This document shows positions 7,762-14,475 of a stretch of 17,381 nt of DNA, piece after piece. How positions within the stretch are numbered: the stretch's first letter is position 1; each line of letters starts with the position of its first letter. The notes beneath the pieces were generated by a model. That model was given only the letters and a program-made list of their open reading frames with translations, was not told where the DNA came from and searched no databases. This DNA comes from a bacterium (lineage in GTDB: Bacteria > Latescibacterota > UBA2968 > GCA-2709665): NCBI GenBank assembly GCA_027619145.1, contig JAQCGA010000017.1:1-17381 (forward strand). Direction: 5' to 3'. The position numbers and the translations under genes are program-made.

Positions 7762-7793
7762 CCCCTGACCCCTGACCTCTGACCCCTGACCCC
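7759..7793. repeat. Heptanucleotide tandem repeat (TGACCCC)5 between ccmE and ccmF
   Basis: Five units of TGACCCC, the third being TGACCTC. The first unit supplies the stop codon of ccmE. The array ends 12 bases before the ccmF ATG (7806) and takes the place where a Shine-Dalgarno would be. The complementary strand has four GGGG runs, a G-quadruplex-type motif. Confidence 0.95.
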
Positions 7794-7805
7794 GAGTAAT
7801 CCACT

Positions 7806-9806
7806 ATGGCAGATATAGGCAATTTTCTCATCTGGTTAACGCTCGTCACCGCACTGTACGCAGCCGTATCCGGTGCGCTGGCAGGCTACACCCGTCGGCT
7901 CGAACTGACGCTCAGCGCAGAACGAGCTCTCTATGCCACATTCGGCATGGTCTTGCTGGCTTTTGTGATGCTCGAAATTCTTTTTGTCACGGACAGTTTC
8001 GACATTCACTACGTGGCCACTCACTCCAGCCGGGATTTACCCCTTCCGTACAAGTTTACGGCCCTCTGGTCTGGCATGCAGGGCTCACTGCTCCTGTGGG
8101 CATTCATTCTTTCCGGCTTCAGCTTCTTCGCCGCACTCAAAACCCGTAGCTTCCGCGGCCCTCTTGCCTCGTATGCAATTGCCGTTCTGGCAATTACTCA
8201 GGTCTTTTTTATGGGTCTGATTGGCTTCTACGAGAATCCGTTTGAAGCACTCGGGTTTATGCCTGCAGACGGTCAGGGGATGAACCCGCTCCTCGTCCAT
8301 CCGGCCATGGCCATCCACCCCCCCATGCTCTATTTGGGGTACGTGGGATTCGTAGTTCCATACGCTTTTGCTATGGCCGCGCTTCTGAGTCGCAAACTTG
8401 ACGACGAATGGATCCGCACCACCCGACGGTGGACCATTGTTCCCTGGTTCTTTCTGGGTACAGGCCAGCTCTTAGGCGGCAAGTGGGCCTACGTGGTCCT
8501 GGGCTGGGGTGGCTACTGGGGCTGGGATCCCGTTGAAAACGCGGCCCTGCTTCCCTGGCTTACCGGTACTGCTTTTTTGCACTCCGTAATCATTCAAGAA
8601 AAAAAGGGCATGCTCAAAGTCTGGAACATGGCCCTGATCATCCTCACGTTCACCCTGTGTATCTACGGCACCTTCCTCACAAGAAGCGGTGTGGTCTCTT
8701 CTGTGCACGCCTTCGCACAATCGCCCATTGGCCCCGTCTTCTTCGGGTTTGTGGTCGCCATTGTCCTCTTTTCCGGGTACCTGCTCTGGACCCGACTGGA
8801 TCTACTCAAAAGCAACAACCAGTATGAATCCCCCGTTTCCCGGGAAAGCGGCTTCCTGCTCAACAACCTGCTCTTCCTGGGTGCCACCTTCGCAGTGTTC
8901 TGGGGTACCATGTTTCCGGTCATTTCTGAAGCCGTCACCGGCTCCAAGATCACCGTAGGCCCGCCTTTCTTCAACACCGTCATGATCCCCATCGGCCTGA
9001 TCCTTCTATTATTAACCGGTGTGGGTCCCCTCCTGGCCTGGCGTAAAACTTCGGGGAAAAGCCTCAAAAAACACTTCACAGGATCCAGCATCTTTGGGCT
9101 TCTGTGTGGCATTGCCTCCTTTGCACTGGGGGTACGTGACTTCTACGCTCTCGTTTCCTTCTCTTCTTGCGGTTTTGTGTTTGCCACCATCGTCATGGAA
9201 TTTCACCGGGGCGCTGTGGCCAGAGGTAGCAGTTCGAACGAATCTTATCTAAAAGCCATCTGGACGCTCACCGGGAAAAACCGACGGCGTTACGGTGGCT
9301 ACATTGTACACTTTGGCATTGTGTTGCTCTTCATTGGTTTTACCGGCAACGCCTTCAACAAAGAAATTGAAGCCGAACTGAAATACGGCGAATCCCAGGA
9401 AATTGGTACCTACCGCCTGGCCTACGAAGGATATGAAGAATCTCAGAACCCGCTCACAATGGTCATCCAGACCCAACTGGGCGTGTACCAGGGCGATGAA
9501 CGCCTGGGCACCTTGTGGCCCGAGCAACACATTTATTACAAACGACAGGACCAGCAACGCACCACCGAAGTTGCCATCCGGTCCACACTCAAAGAAGATC
9601 TTTACGTGCTCTACGAAGGCCAGGACCAGTCGGGAACCGCGTTTTTCCGGTTCTACCTCAACCCCCTTGTGGTATGGGTCTGGATTGGTGCGTGGGTACT
9701 TACGCTGGGCACCATTGTTACCATGTGGCCAGACAAACGCGAACAGCTCCGGCGCAGACGCATCTCCGGCATACCTGAAAGTTTGCAGGGAGAACTCACA
9801 GCGTGA
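7806..9806 (+). CDS. ccmF: CcmF, heme lyase subunit of System I
   Basis: A 666-residue multi-spanning membrane protein of normal CcmF length. The tryptophan-rich WWD segment is at about 233-246 (G-W-G-G-Y-W-G-W-D-P-V-E-N). Candidate heme ligands are visible: His171 in VHPAMAIHPPMLYLG, His259 in TAFLHS, His301 in SSVHAFA and His502 in YGGYIVHFG, matching the periplasmic and transmembrane His pairs of the family. About 14-15 membrane spans are predictable, with a soluble periplasmic region (about 520-620) before the last span. It attaches heme to apocytochrome CxxCH sites together with CcmH. The ATG follows the TGACCCC array with no real Shine-Dalgarno. It overlaps ccmH by GTGA. Confidence 0.96.
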   Translation: MADIGNFLIWLTLVTALYAAVSGALAGYTRRLELTLSAERALYATFGMVLLAFVMLEILFVTDSFDIHYVATHSSRDLPLPYKFTALWSGMQGSLLLWAFILSGFSFFAALKTRSFRGPLASYAIAVLAITQVFFMGLIGFYENPFEALGFMPADGQGMNPLLVHPAMAIHPPMLYLGYVGFVVPYAFAMAALLSRKLDDEWIRTTRRWTIVPWFFLGTGQLLGGKWAYVVLGWGGYWGWDPVENAALLPWLTGTAFLHSVIIQEKKGMLKVWNMALIILTFTLCIYGTFLTRSGVVSSVHAFAQSPIGPVFFGFVVAIVLFSGYLLWTRLDLLKSNNQYESPVSRESGFLLNNLLFLGATFAVFWGTMFPVISEAVTGSKITVGPPFFNTVMIPIGLILLLLTGVGPLLAWRKTSGKSLKKHFTGSSIFGLLCGIASFALGVRDFYALVSFSSCGFVFATIVMEFHRGAVARGSSSNESYLKAIWTLTGKNRRRYGGYIVHFGIVLLFIGFTGNAFNKEIEAELKYGESQEIGTYRLAYEGYEESQNPLTMVIQTQLGVYQGDERLGTLWPEQHIYYKRQDQQRTTEVAIRSTLKEDLYVLYEGQDQSGTAFFRFYLNPLVVWVWIGAWVLTLGTIVTMWPDKREQLRRRRISGIPESLQGELTA

Positions 9807-10378
9807 AAACACTGACAAACAGTAGACTCAAAAGAATCCAGCAATTACCAATTAATAATTGCCAATTGATAATTGCCAATTGCTTCTACTCGCTCAGCGC
9901 CCTGCGTGCCCCGGGCCTCATTACCCTGTGTACTTTCCTCTTCCTCCTCGTGGTCTCTCCGGTCCGTGCCGAAGTCACTCGGGCACAGGTTCTGGATGTA
10001 GCAAAAGAACTTGCCTGCCTGTGCGGCGATTGTCCCCGGCGGCCGCTACACGAATGCGCCTGTGGCTGGGCAGACAAAAACCGCGACCGCATCCGGACCG
10101 CTCTGGAAGCAGGCAAAGACAAAGAAACTATCGTCGCCGGGTTTGTCAGCGATTTTGGCATGGAAGCCTACTCCGCCCCGCCAGCAGAAGGGTTTAATCT
10201 CACAGCGTGGATCATGCCTTTTCTTGCTCTGGCCCTTGGCGGCTTTGCTGTCCGTGGTGTGATACGCACCTGGTCCACCAAACATTCAGCTCCAAAACCC
10301 GCGCAAGCCACTGAATCCCAGGCCGATGATCCGTACCTGGCCCGGATAGAAAACGAACTCAAGGAGCGGGACTCGTGA
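9803..10378 (+). CDS. CcmH-like apocytochrome thiol oxidoreductase with variant Cys motif
   Basis: Membrane-anchored CcmH-family protein, expected to hold apocytochrome c thiols for CcmF. The predicted 191 residues include an N-terminal export signal (hydrophobic LITLCTFLFLLVV, about 39-51, cleavage near VRAE), the CcmH helical domain (about 57-125) and a C-terminal span (about 133-152). In place of LRCxxC it reads L-A-C72-L-C74-G-D-C77, followed by C85 and C87, so five cysteines in 16 residues. The GTG start at 9803 overlaps the ccmF stop (GTGA) and has GGGAG (9788-9792) upstream. The only other in-frame start before the signal is TTG at 9866, itself inside an AATTNNN heptamer array that runs through the coding sequence. 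Its stop overlaps the next start, again GTGA. Confidence 0.82.
   Translation: MKTLTNSRLKRIQQLPINNCQLIIANCFYSLSALRAPGLITLCTFLFLLVVSPVRAEVTRAQVLDVAKELACLCGDCPRRPLHECACGWADKNRDRIRTALEAGKDKETIVAGFVSDFGMEAYSAPPAEGFNLTAWIMPFLALALGGFAVRGVIRTWSTKHSAPKPAQATESQADDPYLARIENELKERDS
9843..9884. repeat. Heptanucleotide array AATTNNN x6 inside the 5' part of ccmH
   Basis: Units AATTACC, AATTAAT, AATTGCC, AATTGAT, AATTGCC, AATTGCT: 42 bases, an exact multiple of three, so the frame stays open and encodes part of the n-region of the export signal. It resembles the array at 12659. Confidence 0.9.
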
Positions 10379-10815
10379 TTATTGCTGCCTACATCCTCAT
10401 TGCTGCTGTCGTGCTCATTTTCGTCTTCCGCCCTCTCTTTGCTTCGCGCGGCGAACTCGAAGAAGCCACCCGAAAAGAAGACCGCCGCCGAAAACTCATG
10501 GAAGACCGGGAAATGCTCTACGACTCCATCCGGGAACTCGACTTTGACTACCGCATGGGCAAAGTAGAAGACGACGACTACAAAGAAACTCGATCTCGAT
10601 ACCAGGCGCAGGCCGTAGGGTTGATGAAAACCATTGACCAGACCAACGGCCGTCCGGACGTCATTGAAGATCAAATCGAACAGGAAATTGCGGCCCTCAG
10701 ACGTTCCTCCAAAAATGAACCCATCCGCCCGGCAACGTGTCCGGACTGCGGCTCAATCACCCCTCCCAGCGCCCGGTTCTGTCCCCAGTGCGGCAAAACC
10801 GTAGGTGCAGAATAG
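10375..10815 (+). CDS. CcmI-like membrane-anchored protein with C-terminal zinc ribbon
   Basis: A 146-residue protein: one N-terminal membrane span (3-22), a charged helical stretch (27-110) containing LYDSIRELDFDYRMGKVEDDDY (49-70), the signature of the N-terminal part of CcmI-like proteins, and a C-terminal zinc ribbon with C122-x-x-C125 and C136-x-x-C139. It starts with GTG overlapping the ccmH stop, with AAGGAG (10361-10366) 8 bases upstream. CcmI in proteobacteria binds the C-terminus of apocytochrome c through TPR repeats; no TPR is present here, so the binding part is missing or replaced. The ribbon would face the cytoplasm or periplasm depending on topology: Arg/Lys-rich residues after the span favour the cytoplasm. 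The role in the operon is inferred. Confidence 0.7.
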   Translation: MIIAAYILIAAVVLIFVFRPLFASRGELEEATRKEDRRRKLMEDREMLYDSIRELDFDYRMGKVEDDDYKETRSRYQAQAVGLMKTIDQTNGRPDVIEDQIEQEIAALRRSSKNEPIRPATCPDCGSITPPSARFCPQCGKTVGAE

Positions 10816-10820
10816 GCCTT

Positions 10821-11927
10821 ATGCACAAACGTACCGATATCCTGACCCTGCTCCTGCTCTTCGTTTTTTCTTCTCCTGCATTTTCCGAACCTGTTTCCGG
10901 GCGCGTGTATAATCGTACCCTCTCCCGTCCTGAATCAGGCTGTATTGTCTCTCTCATCCAGCACGGCGGCCAGGGGAAATCCGTAGAGACCACCACAGAC
11001 AAGGCCGGAAACTTCTCCTTCGATATCCCTCCCACCGAAGGTCCCGCACCTATCATTTCAGCCTCCTACGGCAACGTAGACTACTTTCGCTCACTCTCCG
11101 AGCCTTCCGGCGAACCTCTTGAGATCTCGGTCTACGAAACCACCGATTCCGATTCTACCATTGAAATTGTCTCGCACCACATTATTGTAGAAGCACAAAC
11201 AAACGAAGTCACGCAAATCCTCATTGTCCGCAACAACGGAGACCGCACCTACCGAACCGGCGAAGGTCACGGCCATGGCCTGGAAATAACCCTTCCCGAT
11301 GGCGTTACCGAAATATCGCGCGGTGCGCAAGGAATGCACACACATGGTGCCACTCTGGTAAGCCCGGATCCCGTAAGGCCTGGTACCAGCCAGCTCATGT
11401 TTTCTTTTCAACTTCCAGAAGCCGGCCACCTGCACCAGCCTGTCAACTACCCCACTGGTGCCGTGGACGTACTCATCACCCCGCCGGATATAACCGTCAC
11501 CAGCACAGGCTTACAGGACCTCGGCCAGGTCGCTTTTGAACAGCGCAACTTCCGCCGACTCACCGGTGCCGCCCTGGCCCCCGGACAGCGCATCGACCTG
11601 CGCATTTCAGGTGCAGGAACCGCGCCAACCGTCGTTGCCACAGAAACCGATTGGATCTCTCAAGACAACCTCAAATGGATCCTGGGTGCCCTGGCACTGG
11701 TCTTTGCACTGCTGGCCGTCTCCTTTCGGATCCGCCCGCAACAAGCTCCCACAAAGAATACCCCGAATCTCCAAACCCGACGAAGCGCCCTTCTGCAGCA
11801 AATTGCAGAACTGGATGACCGATTTGCGGACGGCAAGCTCTCAGAAAAAGACTATGAGGCCCGCCGAAGCGCCTTCAAAGCAGAAGTAGTGGAACTGACC
11901 CGCGCCCTTGAAAACGGCGGAAAATAA
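10821..11927 (+). CDS. Unrecognised exported, membrane-anchored protein with His clusters and a CcmI-like tail
   Basis: A 368-residue protein, ATG at 10821, five bases after the upstream stop. It has a signal peptide (about 1-22, cleavage near AFSE), a beta-sandwich like carboxypeptidase-regulatory/Cna-B domains (24-105, GRVYNRTLSRPESGCIVSLI and the DKAGNFSFDIP turn), then a second beta-rich domain (115-265) with three His pairs: H150-G-H152, H173-T-H175 and H203-L-H205. A membrane span follows (about 286-303), then a cytoplasmic tail ending in LLQQIAELDDRFADGKLSEKDY (324-345), which aligns without gaps to the coiled segment of the preceding CcmI-like protein (14 of 40 identical). It sits inside the ccm operon between ccmI-like and ccmA. 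I do not recognise a named family; a heme or metal handling or apocytochrome-binding role is a guess from context. Confidence 0.75.
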   Translation: MHKRTDILTLLLLFVFSSPAFSEPVSGRVYNRTLSRPESGCIVSLIQHGGQGKSVETTTDKAGNFSFDIPPTEGPAPIISASYGNVDYFRSLSEPSGEPLEISVYETTDSDSTIEIVSHHIIVEAQTNEVTQILIVRNNGDRTYRTGEGHGHGLEITLPDGVTEISRGAQGMHTHGATLVSPDPVRPGTSQLMFSFQLPEAGHLHQPVNYPTGAVDVLITPPDITVTSTGLQDLGQVAFEQRNFRRLTGAALAPGQRIDLRISGAGTAPTVVATETDWISQDNLKWILGALALVFALLAVSFRIRPQQAPTKNTPNLQTRRSALLQQIAELDDRFADGKLSEKDYEARRSAFKAEVVELTRALENGGK

Positions 11928-11929
11928 CC

Positions 11930-12649
11930 GTGGCGGGCGCAACAGTACCGGCGGTTGTCCTGCAAGACATTGTACAGCGTTTTGGGCACCTCACCGCCCT
12001 GCAGGGTATCTCGTTGAATCTGCCTGAAGGGATCTCACTGGCCCTCTTTGGCCCCAACGGCGCTGGAAAGTCCACCCTTCTTCGGCTGGTTGCCACCCTC
12101 GGAAAACCCTCGCGCGGCCAGGTAATCATCCGCGGTATGAACACCCAGAAAGAACCCGAGCGTGTCCGGTCCGAAATTGGCATCATCTCCCATCAGACCC
12201 TGCTATACGAAGACCTCACCGCCTCGGAAAATCTGCTCTTTTACGGCCGTCTATATAGCCTCTCCGACCTGGAAAATCGCGTAGCATCCGCCCTGGATGA
12301 AGTAGGCCTTTCCGGTTGTGAGAATGACCGGGTACGCGGCTTCTCGCGCGGCATGAAACAACGCCTGGCCATTGCGCGAGCCACGCTACATCACCCGGCC
12401 ATTCTCTTGCTGGACGAGCCTTTCACGGGCCTGGACACCTCGGCCAAAACCATGCTCTCTGGCATGCTCCAGAATCTACGTCAACAGGGCCGAACCATCA
12501 TCCTGGTTACCCACGACCTGGCCCGGGGCCTGGCTCTCACAGACCAGTTCGTCATCTTAAACCGGGGCCATATTGTAGCACAAGACACTACCGAAGGGCT
12601 TACAGCGGAAGGACTGGAGACGCTGTACGAATCGAAAATTCAAGCATAG
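11930..12649 (+). CDS. ccmA: CcmA-type ABC transporter ATPase
   Basis: A 239-residue ABC ATPase with all core motifs: Walker A G41-PNGAGKST (41-49), Q-loop Q89, signature F-S-R-G-M-K-Q-R (138-145), Walker B ILLLDEP (158-164) and switch His195 (LVTHD). The context (ccmB and ccmC follow) makes it CcmA, which with CcmB and CcmCD releases holo-CcmE from CcmC using ATP. The GTG start at 11930 lies two bases after the upstream stop; GGCGG (11917-11921) is a weak ribosome site. It is separated from ccmB by 166 bases holding a long repeat hairpin. Confidence 0.9.
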   Translation: MAGATVPAVVLQDIVQRFGHLTALQGISLNLPEGISLALFGPNGAGKSTLLRLVATLGKPSRGQVIIRGMNTQKEPERVRSEIGIISHQTLLYEDLTASENLLFYGRLYSLSDLENRVASALDEVGLSGCENDRVRGFSRGMKQRLAIARATLHHPAILLLDEPFTGLDTSAKTMLSGMLQNLRQQGRTIILVTHDLARGLALTDQFVILNRGHIVAQDTTEGLTAEGLETLYESKIQA

Positions 12650-12658
12650 GAAAAGCAC

Positions 12659-12700
12659 AATTGACAATTGATAATTGCCGATTGTCAATTGTCAATTCTA
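12659..12700. repeat. AATTGNN heptamer array forming a 17-bp hairpin between ccmA and ccmB
   Basis: Units AATTGAC, AATTGAT, AATTGCC, GATTGTC, AATTGTC, AATTCTA. Bases 12659-12675 pair with 12681-12697 over 17 positions (one G-U pair in RNA) with the five-base loop TGCCG. The outer 13 positions are a perfect inverted repeat (AATTGACAATTGA against TCAATTGTCAATT). There is no T-run afterwards, so it is not a standard terminator. The rest of the spacer to 12815 holds nothing else I can name. Confidence 0.9.
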
Positions 12701-12815
12701 TCACTCTGCTATGCCTCCGTCCTCCGCAATCCACCAGCGCCGCTCAAAACCACCTGGTACCCGGAGCACAGCGCCCCAACCTTCCACAAACCCTTTTCAA
12801 AATTTTTAGCCGCCT

Positions 12816-13496
12816 ATGCCACTCTTTCTCCAGCACACATTTGCCATCCTCTCCAAAGACCTCAGAACCGAGCTACGCACCAAGGAACGGCTCAGCGCCA
12901 TGTGTTTTTTTGCCTTCCTGGTTGTGCTCATTTTTAACTTTGCGTTCAAACCGGGCTCCGTAATCATGCAAACTGCAGCCCCGGGCATTTTCTGGATTGC
13001 AGTCACCTTCTCCGGCTTAATGGGCCTCACCCGCTCCTTTACCATGGAGCGAGAAAATGACTGCATGACCGGTCTTCTGCTCTCGCCTGTCGACCGGGGT
13101 TCCATTTACCTGGGCAAGACCCTGGCCAACCTCTTCACCATGGCCATCGTCGAAGCCATCCTCTTGCCCATGCTGGTCATCTTTCTCAACATCAGCGTCT
13201 GGGAGCACCTGCTTCGCCTTCTGCTGCCCCTGTTTCTGGGCACCCTGGGCTTTGCCGCTGTAGGCACACTCTTTTCTGCTATGTCCATCAACACCCGGCT
13301 CAAAGAAGCATTGTTGCCCATGCTCACCCTGCCGGTTCTGGTACCCGCCCTGCTGGCGGCCGTAGAATCTTTCCGCGCCATCCTGGCCGGCGACCCACTC
13401 TCCGAAGTGGCCCCCTGGCTCAAATTGGGCGGCGCGTTTGCGCTTCTTTTTGTAACCGCATGTCTGCTTCTGTTTGATTATGTTGTGGAGGAATAG
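12816..13496 (+). CDS. ccmB: CcmB, heme exporter membrane subunit
   Basis: A 226-residue membrane protein with six predictable spans, the normal CcmB size. The N-terminal KDLRTELRTKERLSAMCFF (residues ~14-32) is the typical amphipathic lead-in of the family, and TMERENDCMTGLLLSPVDRGSIYLGK (~76-101) is its conserved cytoplasmic loop that contacts CcmA. An in-frame stop at 12807-12809 fixes the start at the ATG 12816; no Shine-Dalgarno is seen. It acts with CcmA and CcmC in loading and releasing CcmE. Confidence 0.94.
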   Translation: MPLFLQHTFAILSKDLRTELRTKERLSAMCFFAFLVVLIFNFAFKPGSVIMQTAAPGIFWIAVTFSGLMGLTRSFTMERENDCMTGLLLSPVDRGSIYLGKTLANLFTMAIVEAILLPMLVIFLNISVWEHLLRLLLPLFLGTLGFAAVGTLFSAMSINTRLKEALLPMLTLPVLVPALLAAVESFRAILAGDPLSEVAPWLKLGGAFALLFVTACLLLFDYVVEE

Positions 13497-13498
13497 GA

Positions 13499-14215
13499 AT
13501 GGGAAAACGCCCGTATCTCTGGACCACAATCCTGGGCAGCCTGGCCCTGGTGGGCATGCTGATTGCCCCCTACATGGCCCTGGTATACGCCGACATTGAA
13601 ATAAAAATGGGCCTGGCCCAGAAAATATTTTACTTTCACGTCCCTTGTGCCTTTGCTATGTACACCGGCTTTTTTCTCTGTTTTGTCTTCAGCATCCTTT
13701 ACCTGTGGCAGCGCGAAAAACACTGGGACATCTGGGCTTCCAGCTCGGCTGAAGTCGGCTTGCTCTTCTGCACGCTCGTCCTCCTTACCGGCCCGCTCTG
13801 GGCCAAACCGGTCTGGGGCGCATGGTGGGTCTGGGATGCGCAACTTACGCTCACACTCATCCTCTGGCTCATCTATGTAGCCTACCTCATGCTGCGCAGC
13901 TACAGCGAAGAGTCCTTGCAAAGCGCCAAGTTCCGAGCTGTGCTGGGCATCATCGGCTTCCTGGACGCACCACTCATCCATTACTCCACCCAACTCTGGC
14001 GCTCCCAACATCCCACCGTCATCCGGGGCCAACGAATGGGTTTGCCTCCGGATATGAAAATCGCTTTCTACGTATGCGCCGTTACGTTCTTGGTTCTCTT
14101 CTTCGCCATCCTCTTCAAGCGGGTCTCTGTAGAAAAATCCCGCGACGAACTCGAATCCCTCAAAGCTGAAATTCTGGACCGAAAAACCCTGCTGGGTCAG
14201 ATGAACGAAAATTAA
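13499..14215 (+). CDS. ccmC: CcmC, heme delivery protein to CcmE
   Basis: A 238-residue membrane protein of six spans. The WWD motif is W106-GAWWVWDAQLT (about 106-117). The heme axial ligand positions are His47 (FYFHVPCA) and His171 (TQLWRSQHPT), equivalent to the two conserved periplasmic His of the family. It presents heme to CcmE. A good Shine-Dalgarno GGAGG (13487-13491) overlaps the end of ccmB. The C-terminal ~30 residues (RVSVEKSRDELESLKAEIL) are a charged helix that might pair with the similar tail of CcmD. Confidence 0.95.
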   Translation: MGKRPYLWTTILGSLALVGMLIAPYMALVYADIEIKMGLAQKIFYFHVPCAFAMYTGFFLCFVFSILYLWQREKHWDIWASSSAEVGLLFCTLVLLTGPLWAKPVWGAWWVWDAQLTLTLILWLIYVAYLMLRSYSEESLQSAKFRAVLGIIGFLDAPLIHYSTQLWRSQHPTVIRGQRMGLPPDMKIAFYVCAVTFLVLFFAILFKRVSVEKSRDELESLKAEILDRKTLLGQMNEN

Positions 14216-14230
14216 AAAGGAAGGATTCCC

Positions 14231-14392
14231 ATGCCCTACCTCGGCTACATGGCTGCTGCGTACTCCGTCATATGGGCGGCCATCCTCCTCTACTTTATCG
14301 GCCTCTCCCGCCGAGAAAAAGATATCTGGGCGGAACTGCAAGAACTCCGCGAAACCATCAGTCGCGGCGAAAACCACCCAGACGACAAGTAA
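14231..14392 (+). CDS. ccmD: CcmD-like small membrane protein
   Basis: A 53-residue protein, easy to miss by size. It has the CcmD layout: short periplasmic N-terminus with an aromatic patch (MPYLGYMAAAYSVIWA), one span (about 9-24), then a charged cytoplasmic helix (LSRREKDIWAELQELRETI). It starts with AAGGAAGG (14217-14224) 6 bases upstream and lies 15 bases after ccmC. CcmD is needed to release holo-CcmE from CcmABC. Position right after ccmC and the topology support the call. Confidence 0.85.
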   Translation: MPYLGYMAAAYSVIWAAILLYFIGLSRREKDIWAELQELRETISRGENHPDDK

Positions 14393-14432
14393 AAACAGTC
14401 TCGGGTCTCGAGTCAACAATCGTTGCTCCACC

Positions 14433-14460
14433 TGACCCCTGACCCCTGACCCCTGACCCC
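14433..14460. repeat. Heptanucleotide tandem repeat (TGACCCC)4 upstream of the TrmH-family gene
   Basis: Four perfect TGACCCC units, 15 bases before the ATG at 14476. On the minus strand the four GGGG runs with three-base TCA loops are a textbook G-quadruplex motif. Just upstream (14399-14414) the minus strand reads GACTCGA-GACCCGA-GA, a second degenerate heptamer. Same unit as the array at 7759-7793. Confidence 0.95.
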
Positions 14461-14475
14461 TGGACGTTCAAGCAC

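Noticed and set aside
7759..7793. CRISPR-like array
   Set aside because: Units are 7 bases with no spacers, so this is a short tandem repeat.
12661..12963. 100-residue + frame starting in the heptamer array and running into ccmB
   Set aside because: Begins inside the repeat, overlaps the well-supported ccmB in another frame and shows no domain.
13478..14431. 317-residue minus-strand frame opposite ccmC/ccmD
   Set aside because: Shadow of ccmC: composition is Glu/Gln/Gly rich without any family motif, and the + strand has the WWD motif and His ligands.
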